DNA of 64,000 nt from Amorphus orientalis (GTDB lineage: Bacteria > Pseudomonadota > Alphaproteobacteria > Rhizobiales > Amorphaceae): assembly GCF_030814015.1 (NCBI RefSeq), contig NZ_JAUSUL010000001.1:1144001-1208000 (forward strand), read 5' to 3'. The translations under genes were made by a program, and so were the position numbers. The notes beneath the pieces were generated by a model. That model was not told where the DNA came from and did not search any database. It saw nothing but the letters and a program-made list of their open reading frames with translations. Below are positions 1-9,164 of the stretch, piece after piece (the stretch's first letter is position 1; each line of letters begins with the position of its first letter).

Positions 1-1
1 C

Positions 2-58
2 GCGTTCAAACTCCTGTCTGCCGGCGCCGAGCCCCCGCTCGCCATGTCCGCCGATTGA
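2..58 (+). CDS. C-terminal end of an upstream gene (partial)
   Basis: The first bases read as an open frame ending AFKLLSAGAEPPLAMSAD and a TGA stop at 56-58. Only 18 residues are inside the window, too few to assign a family. It lies 55 bp upstream of the glutathione S-transferase gene on the same strand, so the two may be co-transcribed. Confidence 0.4.
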   Translation, partial: AFKLLSAGAEPPLAMSAD

Positions 59-113
59 GGCGGCGCACGCCCGGCCGCAGTCGCAAGACCCGCAATTCGA
101 AGAGGAAACGACC

Positions 114-731
114 ATGTCCCTCCGTCTCTATTTCTCGCCCGCCTCGCCCTATGTCCGGAAGGTGATGGTCGCCGCCCACGAAAAGGGGGTCGCCGATCAG
201 GTGGAGAAGCTGCCGTCCAAGGCGTGGCCCACCGACCGCGACCAGACGATCGTGCGCGACAACCCGTCGGGGAAGGTGCCCACCGCGCTGCTCGACGATG
301 GCACGCCGCTGTTCGACAGCCGAGTGATCTGCGCCTACGTCGACACCATGGCCGGCGCGCCGGACCTTTATCCCGGTTCGGGGCCGGAGCGCTTCCGCGT
401 GCTGACGCTGGAGGCGCTCGCCGATTCCGTTCTCGATGCCGCGCTTCTGTGCCGCTACGAGGCGGTGCTGCGCCCGGAAGAGCTGCGCTGGGACGACTGG
501 TACAAGGGCCAGATGGAGAAGATCGACAGCGGCCTCGACGATCTGGAGGCGCGCTGGATGGACGATCTGGCGAACGGCGCCCACGCCGGCGCGATCGCGG
601 CGGCCTGCGCCATCGGCTATCTCGACTTCCGCTTCGCCGACAAGGACTGGCGCTCCAGCCACCCGAAGCTCGCGGCCTGGTTCGCCGACTTCTCGAGCCG
701 CCCGTCCATGCAGGCGACGATGCCGGCCTGA
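114..731 (+). CDS. glutathione S-transferase family protein
   Basis: A 205-aa protein of ordinary GST length. The N-terminal thioredoxin-like fold (about residues 1-80) opens with LYFSPASPYVRKV, where the SPYVRK segment is the usual position of the catalytic Ser/Cys and the start of helix 1. Residues about 90-205 are the all-helical C-terminal domain. Such proteins conjugate or reduce electrophiles with glutathione in the cytoplasm; the substrate cannot be read from sequence. The ATG is preceded by AAGAGGAAAC. It may help handle reactive aromatic intermediates from the neighbouring catabolic genes, but that is inference from location only. Confidence 0.85.
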   Translation: MSLRLYFSPASPYVRKVMVAAHEKGVADQVEKLPSKAWPTDRDQTIVRDNPSGKVPTALLDDGTPLFDSRVICAYVDTMAGAPDLYPGSGPERFRVLTLEALADSVLDAALLCRYEAVLRPEELRWDDWYKGQMEKIDSGLDDLEARWMDDLANGAHAGAIAAACAIGYLDFRFADKDWRSSHPKLAAWFADFSSRPSMQATMPA

Positions 732-936
732 ACGGAATTTGGCCGTATTGGACCTGGCAGTCGGTCGTTACCCCCGGATCGATGTGGCAGAGGTCCCCTA
801 CGGTCCGGTTTCACGATCACCCACCAACGCCGATGCGCGCGAGGAGGCGGACGCCTCTCTTTCTCAGGAGTGCGCGGCCCGCTAAGATGTCAGGAAGGCT
901 GATAAAAAGGGCTGCGGGACAGGGAAGGCACGGATC

Positions 937-1665
937 GTGATTTCGATCGAAGGACGGGTTGCGATTGTGACGGGCGCCAGCTCGGGCATCGGGCGGGGTA
1001 TTGCGCTGGAACTGGCAAAGGCTGGCGCGCACGTGACCGTGGCGGCGCGCAGCGCGGACAAGCTCGAGAAGCTGGTCTCCGAAATCGAGGCGGAGGGCGG
1101 GGCTGCGATCGCCGTTCCTGCCGACGTGACCAGCGAGGACCAGGTGATCGCGCTGTTCCGCGAGACGGTCGAGCGGCTGGGCCGGCCGGCGATCCTGGTC
1201 AACAATGCCGGCATTGCCGATGCGACGCCCACCGACGAGATCAGCCTGGCGCGCTGGCGCGAGATGATCGACACCAACCTCACCTCCGCCTTCCTGTGCA
1301 GCCGCGAAGCGATCCGGCTGATGAAGCCGGCCGGCGGCGGCCGGATCATCAACATCGGCTCGATCTCGGCGAAGGGGCCGCGGCCGAACTCGGCCGCCTA
1401 CACGGCGAGCAAATTCGGACTGGAGGGGCTGACGCGCGCGCTGGCCCTCGATGGCCGCGACTTCAACATCGCCGCGTCCGCGCTCCATCCCGGCGCGACG
1501 GTTTCATCCCTGGTTCCAGGCGTGACCGACCAGCCGTCCCCGGACCGGATCCAGCCAGAGGATATCGGGAAGATCGTCGTGCTGATGGCGAGCCTGCCCG
1601 ATGAGGTGACGATGATCGATTCCACCATCGTGCCGCTTCGGGTGCCGTTCTTCGGGCGCGGCTGA
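937..1665 (+). CDS. SDR family NAD(P)-dependent oxidoreductase
   Basis: A 242-aa classical short-chain dehydrogenase. The cofactor motif TGASSGIG is at residues 12-19, the NNAG motif near 89-92, and the catalytic Ser142, Tyr155 and Lys159 (YTASK) are all present. The start is GTG, chosen because AGGGAAGG lies just upstream and the Rossmann strand begins immediately. The substrate is unknown. It is convergent with the amidohydrolase gene that ends the leftward catabolic operon, with only 23 bp between stops, so it is a separate unit. Confidence 0.85.
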   Translation: MISIEGRVAIVTGASSGIGRGIALELAKAGAHVTVAARSADKLEKLVSEIEAEGGAAIAVPADVTSEDQVIALFRETVERLGRPAILVNNAGIADATPTDEISLARWREMIDTNLTSAFLCSREAIRLMKPAGGGRIINIGSISAKGPRPNSAAYTASKFGLEGLTRALALDGRDFNIAASALHPGATVSSLVPGVTDQPSPDRIQPEDIGKIVVLMASLPDEVTMIDSTIVPLRVPFFGRG

Positions 1666-1688
1666 TCCGCCGGCCCGCAGCTCCCCCC

Positions 1689-2681
1689 TCACAGCTTGAA
1701 CAGACGTTCCGCGTTGCGGCCGCGCACGGCGTGACGGAGATCGCCGTCCAGCGAATCCACCCTCGCGAGACACCCGGTCATGTCGCCGATATTGTGCGGA
1801 TAGTCGGAGCCGTAGAGCACGTTGTCCGGACCGCAGACATTGACGCAGAGCTGCAGCACGTCCTGGCGGTGGACGACGGAGTCCACGTAGATCCGACGCA
1901 GATACTGGGTCGGCCGCTCCTCGGCATGGGCCGCGCAGGTCGGAATGTTGTCGTAGCAGAGATCGAGCCGGCCGGCGATGAACGGCAGCGCGCCGCCGCC
2001 GTGGGCGCCGATGATCTTCACCTTCTGGAAGCGGTCGAAGAAACCGTCGTAGATCATCCGCGAGATCGCCATCGTGGTGTCGAAGACGAAGCCGACCGGC
2101 GGCACCATGTTGTGCTTGCGCATGTCGAGCTTGTCGACGGCGGGCGGCGCGGTCGGGTGGATGAGCACCGGCAGCGCGGCGTCGTCGATCGCCTGCCAGA
2201 CATCGACGAAGGCGGGATCGGTCAGCGAATTGCCGTCGATGTTGGCCATCACCATGACGCCGACGGCGCCTGCGTCGAGGCAGCGCTTCAGCTCCTGGCG
2301 GGCGAGCTCCGGATACTGCCATGGCAGCGAGCACAGCCAGCGGATGCGATCGGGATAGGCGCGCTGGGCCTCGATGAAGCTGTCGTTCATGATCTGCGCG
2401 GCGCGGAGGCTGACGTCGGCGTCGCCGAAATAGCAGCTCGGCGAGGTCAGCGAGACGATCGCGATGTCGACCCGGGCCTGGTCCATCGCCTTGATCCGCA
2501 TCTCGTAGTCGAGCATCGCCGGAAACAGCGTCAGGAACGGCGAATTGTACATGTCGACCACCTCGCCGCCCTCCGGCAGGGTGCGGAAGGTGTATTTCGG
2601 CGCGCCCTTCTCCCGCAGGAGATCGAGATAGGGCTGGCTCATCATGTGGGTGTGGACGTCGATGACGGGGCTCGAATGCAC
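1689..2681 (-). CDS. amidohydrolase 2 family protein, ACMSD/aromatic decarboxylase-like
   Basis: A 330-aa TIM-barrel metal-dependent protein. The metal-binding HxH is His10/His12 (DVHTHMM). Further ligands are the His of LIHPTAPP, the His of GAHGGGALPF and the Asp of YGSDYPHN, the pattern of the aminocarboxymuconate-semialdehyde decarboxylase, 5-carboxyvanillate and gamma-resorcylate decarboxylase group. It is the last gene of the leftward operon starting with the TAXI gene at 10178. A role in decarboxylating or hydrolysing an aromatic or ring-cleavage acid fits the context but is inferred. An SD-like AGGAGG precedes the ATG. Confidence 0.85.
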   Translation of the reverse strand: MHSSPVIDVHTHMMSQPYLDLLREKGAPKYTFRTLPEGGEVVDMYNSPFLTLFPAMLDYEMRIKAMDQARVDIAIVSLTSPSCYFGDADVSLRAAQIMNDSFIEAQRAYPDRIRWLCSLPWQYPELARQELKRCLDAGAVGVMVMANIDGNSLTDPAFVDVWQAIDDAALPVLIHPTAPPAVDKLDMRKHNMVPPVGFVFDTTMAISRMIYDGFFDRFQKVKIIGAHGGGALPFIAGRLDLCYDNIPTCAAHAEERPTQYLRRIYVDSVVHRQDVLQLCVNVCGPDNVLYGSDYPHNIGDMTGCLARVDSLDGDLRHAVRGRNAERLFKL

Positions 2682-2711
2682 GGGAGGTCCTCCTGGTGCT
2701 GTGGGGCTTGC

Positions 2712-4103
2712 CTAACCGGCTTGGCCGAGCTTGCCGGGATTCATGATCCCGGTCGGGTCGAGCGCGGCCTTGATCGCCTTCATCGTGTCGACCGCCTCGC
2801 CGTGCTCCGGCCTCAGATATTTGAGCTTGGCGAGCCCGATCCCGTGCTCGCCGCTGGCGGTGCCGCCGACGGCGAGCGCGCGTTCCACCAGCCGGTCGGC
2901 GAGGCGCTCGGCCTCGGCCAGTTCGGCAACATTGTCGGGCTCGATCAGGTAGGCGATGTGGAAGTTGCCGTCGCCGACGTGGCCGATGATCTTGCCGATC
3001 AGCGGCGAGGTCGCGATGTCGGCCTTGGCGTCGCCGATCGCCTCGGCAAGCCGCGAGATCGGCACGCAGATGTCGGTAGTGTAGCAGTCGCAGCCGGGCC
3101 GGAGCGCCTTGTTGGAGTAGATGGAATCGTGGCGCGCCTGCCAGAGGCGGGAGCGCTCCTCCTCTTTGGTCGACCAGGCGAAGTCGGAGCCGCCGTACTC
3201 CGCCGCGATCGCCGCCACCGTCTCCGACTGCTCCGCGACCCCCGCCGGCGAGCCGTGAAACTCCAGGAACAGCGTCGGCGTCTCCTTCAGCCCGAGCTTG
3301 GAGTAGAGGTTGGTCGCGCGGATCGCGGTGTCGTCGAGGAACTCCACCCGGGCGATCGGCACGCCGAGCTGGATCGTCTCGATCACCGTGTTGACCGCGC
3401 CCTCCACGGTCTCGAAGGCGCAGATCGCCGAGGCGACGCATTCCGGGATCGGGTGCAGCCGCACCGTCACTTCCGTGATCACCCCAAGTGTGCCTTCCGC
3501 GCCGACGAAGAGCCGGGTCAGGTCGTAGCCGGTCGACGACTTGCGCGCCCGGGTGCCGGTCCGGATCACGGTGCCGTCGGCGCGCACGACGCGCAGGCCG
3601 AGCACGTTCTCGCGCATGGTGCCGTAGCGCACCGCGGTCGTGCCGGACCCGCGGGTCGAGGCCATGCCGCCGAGGGAGGCATCGGCGCCGGGATCGATCG
3701 GGAAGGTGAGGCCGGTGTCGCGCAGGTGCGCGTTGAGCTGCTTGCGGGTGACGCCCGCCTCCACCACCGCGTCGCCGTCCTCGGGGTGGATCGCCACGAT
3801 CCGGTTCATCCGGCTCATGTCGATCGAGATGCCGCCGGCGACGGCGATGGTATGCCCCTCCATCGACGAGCCGGCACCGTAGGGCACCACCGGCACCTGA
3901 TGGGCGAAGCAGCTTGCCACCACGCTGCGCACCTCGTCCTCGCTCTCGACGAAGACGACCGCGTCGGGCAGTGCGGCCGGAAGGCGCGACATGTCGCGGC
4001 CGTGCTGGGCGCGGATCGCCTCTGAGGTTGCCAGCCGCTCGCCGAAATGGTCGGAGAGGCTGCGGATCACGGCCGCTGCGGCCGAAGCTTTGGTGTCGGT
4101 CAT
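2712..4103 (-). CDS. FAD-binding 2-hydroxy-acid dehydrogenase (GlcD/DLD-like)
   Basis: A 463-aa flavoprotein of the vanillyl-alcohol-oxidase fold. The N-terminal PCMH-type FAD domain carries PYGAGSSMEGH and the GSGTTAVRYGTM loop. The C-terminal FAD-oxidase domain has HVGDGNFH and a terminal SGEHGIGLAKL, hallmarks of D-lactate dehydrogenase and glycolate oxidase subunit D. It should oxidise a (D)-2-hydroxy acid to the 2-oxo acid with electrons passing to a quinone or cytochrome. With the FMN enzyme of the same operon it could oxidise both enantiomers of an aryl hydroxy acid (inference). It lies 13 bp after the ThDP gene. Confidence 0.85.
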   Translation of the reverse strand: MTDTKASAAAAVIRSLSDHFGERLATSEAIRAQHGRDMSRLPAALPDAVVFVESEDEVRSVVASCFAHQVPVVPYGAGSSMEGHTIAVAGGISIDMSRMNRIVAIHPEDGDAVVEAGVTRKQLNAHLRDTGLTFPIDPGADASLGGMASTRGSGTTAVRYGTMRENVLGLRVVRADGTVIRTGTRARKSSTGYDLTRLFVGAEGTLGVITEVTVRLHPIPECVASAICAFETVEGAVNTVIETIQLGVPIARVEFLDDTAIRATNLYSKLGLKETPTLFLEFHGSPAGVAEQSETVAAIAAEYGGSDFAWSTKEEERSRLWQARHDSIYSNKALRPGCDCYTTDICVPISRLAEAIGDAKADIATSPLIGKIIGHVGDGNFHIAYLIEPDNVAELAEAERLADRLVERALAVGGTASGEHGIGLAKLKYLRPEHGEAVDTMKAIKAALDPTGIMNPGKLGQAG

Positions 4104-4116
4104 CGCCGGGGCTCCG

Positions 4117-5757
4117 TCAGATCGCCGGATACTTGGACAGCGCGAGTTCCTTCGCCGTGATGAACTCCAGGAGCGCGGGGACGCCGGCCTCGGTCTTGGC
4201 GATGGCGCGCCGGATCGCCGGCACGATCTCGGCCGGATCGGTGACGCGTTCGCCGTAGCCGCCGAGTGCTTCGGCGAAGGCGGCGTAGTTGCCGGAAATG
4301 TCGGTCGCCCGGTACTTCTCGGTGGAGACCTCCATGATCGGCAGCTCCATCGCCATGGAGAAGTTGTTCAGCAGAATGGAGAGGATCGGGATGCGCTCGC
4401 GCACGGCGGTCTCGAAGTCCATCCCGGTGAAGCCGATCGCCGCGTCGCCCCAGACGTTGATGCACAGCATGTCCGGGCGGGCGAGCTTGGCGCCCATGGC
4501 GAGGCCGAGCCCGTAGCCGAGCTGGGTCGACTTGCCCCAGCCGAGATAGGTGAGCGGCGCGGTCGCCACCCAGAACGGCGAAAGCTGGTCGCGCGGGCTG
4601 CCGGCATCGTGGGTGATGATGGTGCGTTCGACGTCGACGGTGTGCTGCAGGTCCCACAGCACCCGGTAGGGCGACAGCGGCGCCTCTTCGGAGGTGAGCT
4701 TCGGCATCCACTCCGCAAGCCAGCCTGCATGCACGTCCGCGATTTCGGCGGCGACGGCGTCGTGCGGACGGGTCCCTTCGCCGCGCCGGTCGAGCTCGGC
4801 GGCGAGCGCGTCGAGGGTGAGGCCGGCATCGCCGACCAGCGCCACGGTCGCCTCGTACTCCTTGTTGACGTGGTCGGGATCCAGCGTCGCGTGGATGACG
4901 GTCTTGCGCGCCTTCGGCATCGCCACCCCGAACGGCGTTTCGGTGAACGAGCATCCGACGCCGAAGATCACGTCGGCGGCGTCGAGGAAATGGCGCACCG
5001 TCTTGGGGATCGCCGCGCCGCCGGAGCCGAGGGCGAGCGGATGGTCTTCCGGAAAGGCGCTCTTGCCCTCCAGGCTGGTGCAGACGGGAATCGCGAGCCG
5101 TTCGGCGAGCGCCTTCAGCTGCGGCCAGGCGCGGGCGTAGTGGATGCCCTGTCCGGCGTAGAGCACGGGCCGTTTCGCCGAAAGCAGCAGGTCCGCTGCC
5201 TCTCTGACCGCCTCCGGGTCGGGCCCGAACTTTGTGGCGAGCACCGGCCGATAGTCGAGCGGCTCGGGTACGTCCTCGGCCCACAGGTCGGCCGGGATCT
5301 CGACCAGTACCGGCCCGCCGCGGCCGTTGCGCAGCCGCGAGAAGGCGCGGCGGAACACCGCCGGGATTTCCTTCGCCGATGTGATCGGCTCGGCCGACTT
5401 GGTCACGTCGCGCATCGAGCGGGAGGCAAAATAGTGCGGATCGACGTGGGCCATGCGACGGGCGTAACCGCTGGGCATCACCAGGATCGGCACCGATTCC
5501 GAATAGGCCTGGGCGATGCCGCCATAGGAATTCTCCGTGCCGGGGCCGCTCTGCATGGCGAACGCGCCGATCGTGCGGCCGGAGGAGAGCCGCGAGATCG
5601 CGTCGGCCATGTGCAGACCGGTGCGCTCCTGGCGCACGATGACCGGCCGGATGCCGGCGACCGCCGCATGCTCCAGGGTGTGGTTCACCGGATAGCCGAA
5701 CAGGAGTTCGATGCCCTCCCGCTTCAGGATCTCGGCGATCGCGTCTCCGACTTTCAT
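4117..5757 (-). CDS. thiamine-diphosphate enzyme, acetolactate synthase/benzoylformate decarboxylase-like
   Basis: A 546-aa three-domain ThDP enzyme. The catalytic cofactor-activating Glu44 is in RQERTGLHMADA; the central domain spans about 190-330; the C-terminal ThDP/Mg site is GDAAIGF followed by the LLNNF motif. The start MKVGDAIAEI is chosen because ATG overlaps the stop of the preceding FMN gene (ATGA, 4 nt); the frame stays open further upstream but only as a shadow. Family members join or decarboxylate 2-oxo acids. Next to two 2-hydroxy-acid dehydrogenases, decarboxylation of an aryl 2-oxo acid is the simplest reading, as in mandelate catabolism, but the substrate is inferred. Confidence 0.85.
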   Translation of the reverse strand: MKVGDAIAEILKREGIELLFGYPVNHTLEHAAVAGIRPVIVRQERTGLHMADAISRLSSGRTIGAFAMQSGPGTENSYGGIAQAYSESVPILVMPSGYARRMAHVDPHYFASRSMRDVTKSAEPITSAKEIPAVFRRAFSRLRNGRGGPVLVEIPADLWAEDVPEPLDYRPVLATKFGPDPEAVREAADLLLSAKRPVLYAGQGIHYARAWPQLKALAERLAIPVCTSLEGKSAFPEDHPLALGSGGAAIPKTVRHFLDAADVIFGVGCSFTETPFGVAMPKARKTVIHATLDPDHVNKEYEATVALVGDAGLTLDALAAELDRRGEGTRPHDAVAAEIADVHAGWLAEWMPKLTSEEAPLSPYRVLWDLQHTVDVERTIITHDAGSPRDQLSPFWVATAPLTYLGWGKSTQLGYGLGLAMGAKLARPDMLCINVWGDAAIGFTGMDFETAVRERIPILSILLNNFSMAMELPIMEVSTEKYRATDISGNYAAFAEALGGYGERVTDPAEIVPAIRRAIAKTEAGVPALLEFITAKELALSKYPAI

Positions 5758-7046
5758 GGCGCTGTCACTCGGCTGGAGGTGGGCGGGGAGAAGCCGGCGA
5801 AGTCGGCCTCGGTCCAGGCGTTCGGGTGGCGGACGGTGGCGGACCGCGCCTCGTCGCTCGCGACCAGGCCGCACTGGGCGAGCGCGATGGCGTAGTCCTC
5901 GATCAGGGTGCGGGCGACGTGGTGGGCGCCGTCGGGTCCGAGCGCGGCCAGCCCGAGCATGAAGGCCCGGCCGACCATCACCCCGTCGGCGCCACAGGCG
6001 AGCGCCTTCAGGATGTCGACCCCGAACATCACGCCGCTGTCGACGAGGATCGTCGTACTGTCGCCGGCCGCCGCACGGATCGCCGGCAGCACGTCGATCG
6101 GCGCGGCGGCGGCGTCGAACTGCCGTCCGCCGTGGTTGGAGACGACGATGCCGTCGACCCCAAGCTCGACCGCGCGCTCGGCGTCCGCCGGATGCAGCAC
6201 GCCCTTGACCAGCACCGGACCGGGGAAGGTCTCGCGGACCCGGGCGACCAGTTCCCAGGAGAACGCGCCGGCGCGCTCGCGCTGGACGAAGGCGGCGAGA
6301 TCCTCGCGGGTGGGCGAGGCGCCGCAATAGGGGATCATGTTGGCGAACGCCGGCATGCCTTCGCGGCGGATGGCGGCGAGCCAGTGCGGGCGCATTGCCG
6401 CCGCCGCCATCATCCGCGGCCGGATCCGGAACGGCATGGTGAGCCCGTTCCTGAGGTCGCGGTTGCGCTTGGCCGGTCGCGGAATGTCGAGGGTGACGAT
6501 GAGGGCGTGCGCGCCGGCGGCCCCGGCGCGGCGGACCAGATCGAAGGTGGTGCGGTGGTTGCTTCCGGGCAGGCCGTAGAGCTGGAACCAGAAGGAGTCC
6601 GGGGCGATCTCCGCCACGGTTTCCATCGGGGCGGTCGCCATCGTGCCGGTCGAGTAGGCGATCCCTTCGGCCTGGGCGGTGCGGGCGAGCGCCGTGGTCG
6701 CGCCTGGCCAGATCATCCCGTCCATGCCAACCGCGCCGATCACCAGCGGCGCGGCGTAGCGCCGGCCGAACAGGGTGGCGGAGGTGTCGACGCGGGAGAC
6801 GTCGACCCCGTAGCGCGGTGCGACGCGCACTGCCTCGAAGGCGGCGATGTTGCGCTCGCGGCAGGTCTCCGTGCCGGTCCCGCCCTGGAGGAAGTCCCAG
6901 GCGAAATAGGGCAGACGTCGGCGCGCCGGGGCCTCCAGCTCGGGCAGTGTCGGGTAACGCGCCCGCCAGGCGGCCAGCCGGGCGTTCAGCGCCGCCGCGC
7001 GGTCCGGACGGCCGGTATCGGCCGACGTGGAGGAAACCGCCGTCAC
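5754..7046 (-). CDS. FMN-dependent alpha-hydroxy-acid dehydrogenase (LldD/mandelate dehydrogenase family)
   Basis: A 430-aa TIM-barrel flavoprotein. It shows GAVGMDGMIWPGA and STGTMATAPME at the FMN site, and the family signature VSNHGGRQFDAA with the catalytic His. The likely start is GTG at 7046, one nucleotide after the stop of the TRAP permease gene, which implies translational coupling; upstream frame is arginine-rich shadow. It should oxidise an L-2-hydroxy acid. Its stop overlaps the ATG of the ThDP gene, so oxidase and putative decarboxylase are produced together. Confidence 0.85.
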   Translation of the reverse strand: MTAVSSTSADTGRPDRAAALNARLAAWRARYPTLPELEAPARRRLPYFAWDFLQGGTGTETCRERNIAAFEAVRVAPRYGVDVSRVDTSATLFGRRYAAPLVIGAVGMDGMIWPGATTALARTAQAEGIAYSTGTMATAPMETVAEIAPDSFWFQLYGLPGSNHRTTFDLVRRAGAAGAHALIVTLDIPRPAKRNRDLRNGLTMPFRIRPRMMAAAAMRPHWLAAIRREGMPAFANMIPYCGASPTREDLAAFVQRERAGAFSWELVARVRETFPGPVLVKGVLHPADAERAVELGVDGIVVSNHGGRQFDAAAAPIDVLPAIRAAAGDSTTILVDSGVMFGVDILKALACGADGVMVGRAFMLGLAALGPDGAHHVARTLIEDYAIALAQCGLVASDEARSATVRHPNAWTEADFAGFSPPTSSRVTAP

Positions 7047-7047
7047 G

Positions 7048-9021
7048 TCAGCCCTGCGTCTGCGGCGACTTGGCGCCGGCCTCGGCGGCCGTGACGCCGG
7101 GTTCGCCGGCATGCTCCGGGCCGGCGGCCTCGCGCAGTCCCGGCAGCGACAGCCGCGGCAGCAGGAAATAGACGACGAAGCCGACCGCGGCCGCGACCAG
7201 CGCCAGCACCGATTCCGGACCGGCCCAGACCGGCGCCGCCGTGACGGCGATGACGATCGCCGCGACCAGGGCGGCAAGCGTCAGGCTGCGCGGGTTCGGC
7301 CGCTCCAGGAGCCGCGACGAGCGGCCGATGATCAGGATCGCGGCGAGCGTCGTCAGCACCACCGTCACGATCGCCTGCGGGGTGCCGTCGAGGAGGAGGG
7401 CCGGGTCGTAGGCCCAGACGAACGGCAGGATGAAGGCGATCATGGAGAAGCGCATGCCGATCCAGCCGGTCTCCCACATGCCTGCCCGGGCGAGGCTCGC
7501 CGCCACGAAGGACGAGACGCAGACCGGCGGGGTCAGGAACGACATCACGCCGAAGTAGAAGATGAACAGGTGGGCGGAGAGAGGGGTCAGCCCCATGTCG
7601 ATCAGCGACGGCGCGATCACGGTCGCGAGCACGATGTAGATCGCGGTCACCGGCATGCCCATGCCGAGGACGATCGAGAGCATCGCGGTCAGGACCAGCA
7701 TGGCGAACAGGCCCCAGGAGTTGCCGACCTGCATGATGATGAAGGAAAGCGACTGGCCGAGGCCGGAGACGTTCATCACGCCGACGACGGCGCCCGCGCC
7801 GCCGGCGATCAGCACGATCGGTATCATCGCCTCGCCGCCGCCGAGGACGAACGACTTCCACTCTTCGAAGGAGCGGAACCGGCCCTTGAAGAAGGCGAGG
7901 ATCAGCAACGTGAAGGCGGAGGTGAGGGCGGCCGCGGCCGGCGCCATGTTGGCCCAGAACAGCAGATAGACCAGCAGCCCGAGCGGCAGCACGAACACCC
8001 AGCCGGAGCGGAACACCGCGCCGATCTTCGGCAGTTCGGAGCGCGGCAGGCCGACCAGCCCACGTCGCTCGGCGACCGCGTCCACCTGCACGAACAGGCA
8101 GACATAATAGAAGATCGCCGGCAGCAGCGCCGCCAGCACCACCACGTAGTAGTCGATCTGCAGGAACTCCGCCATGAGGAAGGCCGCAGCCCCCATCACC
8201 GGCGGGGCGATCTGGCCGCCCGTCGAGGCGACCGCCTCGATCGCGGCGGCCTGCGACGCAGTGAAGCCGGTCCGCTTCATCAGCGGGATCGTGACCACGC
8301 CGGTGGACATGATGTTGCCGACCGGCGAGCCCGACACGCTGCCGAACAGGCTGGACGCGATCACGGCCACCTTGGCCGGGCCGCCGCGGCGGTGGCCCAT
8401 CACCGACATGGCGAGGTCGGTGAAGAAGTTGGTGGCGCCGCCGACCTCCATCAGCTTGCCGAGCACGATGAAGGCGAGCACCAGCGAGGCGACGATGGAG
8501 AGCACCAGACCGGGGATGCCGCTGGTGTCGGCGTAGAGGTACATCACCACCGATTCCGGCGGCAGGCGGTCAGCCTCGAACGGCTGCGGCAGGACCCAGC
8601 CGACGAAGGCGTAAACGATCAGGACCCAGACCAGAACCGCGATCCCGGTGCCGCAGATCTTTCTCAGCGCTTCCATCATCAGCACGATGGCGATGATGCC
8701 CGGCACGTATTTCTGCGGCGTGTGGCCCATGAAATCGAACAGCCACGCCTCGAAATTGTAGGACATCCAAGACCAGGCCGCGATCGCTGCGAAGCCGAGC
8801 AGGATCTCGATGATCCCGGCGGTCTTGCCGTAGGGCCTCAGCAGGAAGCCGGCCGCGACGGCGACGCCGAGATAGGGGCCGAGCCATTCGGAATCGACCA
8901 GGTTGAGGCCGAGCCGCAGCGGCACGTCCATCGCCCAGGCGACACCGCCGATCAGCAGATAGGCAAAGTAGAGATTGAGCAGGGCGCTGGTGATGCGCTT
9001 CATCGGATGACCGGGGTCCAA
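7048..9021 (-). CDS. TRAP transporter permease, fused DctQ-DctM type
   Basis: A 657-aa polytopic inner-membrane protein. The N-terminal part (about residues 1-130) is the small DctQ-like four-helix unit; the rest is the large DctM-like permease with motifs such as GSVSGSPVGNIMSTG and AIEAVASTGGQIAPPVMGA, typical of permeases that work with TAXI binding proteins. It imports an organic acid driven by an ion gradient. It follows the TAXI gene at 9165-10178 by about 140 bp. The start could be ATG 9021 or the internal ATG at 9003 (MKRITS). Substrate unstated by sequence; operon context suggests an aryl carboxylate. Confidence 0.9.
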   Translation of the reverse strand: MDPGHPMKRITSALLNLYFAYLLIGGVAWAMDVPLRLGLNLVDSEWLGPYLGVAVAAGFLLRPYGKTAGIIEILLGFAAIAAWSWMSYNFEAWLFDFMGHTPQKYVPGIIAIVLMMEALRKICGTGIAVLVWVLIVYAFVGWVLPQPFEADRLPPESVVMYLYADTSGIPGLVLSIVASLVLAFIVLGKLMEVGGATNFFTDLAMSVMGHRRGGPAKVAVIASSLFGSVSGSPVGNIMSTGVVTIPLMKRTGFTASQAAAIEAVASTGGQIAPPVMGAAAFLMAEFLQIDYYVVVLAALLPAIFYYVCLFVQVDAVAERRGLVGLPRSELPKIGAVFRSGWVFVLPLGLLVYLLFWANMAPAAAALTSAFTLLILAFFKGRFRSFEEWKSFVLGGGEAMIPIVLIAGGAGAVVGVMNVSGLGQSLSFIIMQVGNSWGLFAMLVLTAMLSIVLGMGMPVTAIYIVLATVIAPSLIDMGLTPLSAHLFIFYFGVMSFLTPPVCVSSFVAASLARAGMWETGWIGMRFSMIAFILPFVWAYDPALLLDGTPQAIVTVVLTTLAAILIIGRSSRLLERPNPRSLTLAALVAAIVIAVTAAPVWAGPESVLALVAAAVGFVVYFLLPRLSLPGLREAAGPEHAGEPGVTAAEAGAKSPQTQG

Positions 9022-9164
9022 TCACGCGTCCACGTCGCAGATGCCGCCGGGGTGGCGGCATCGGATGAGCTGGAAGAAGCCGGCAGCGGCACGGAGCGCA
9101 GGCCGGGACCATGCGACGGCGGCGCCGGACCGCCCGCGCCGCCTGCCGTCTCGCGCGGGCGGCC

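Noticed and set aside
1504-3441. Very long open frames antisense or out of phase to the amidohydrolase, FAD, ThDP and TRAP genes (up to about 770 codons)
   Set aside because: They are Arg/Asp/Gly/His-rich shadows produced by high GC at third positions, with no domains and no ribosome-binding sites; the recognised genes on the other frame have clear motifs.
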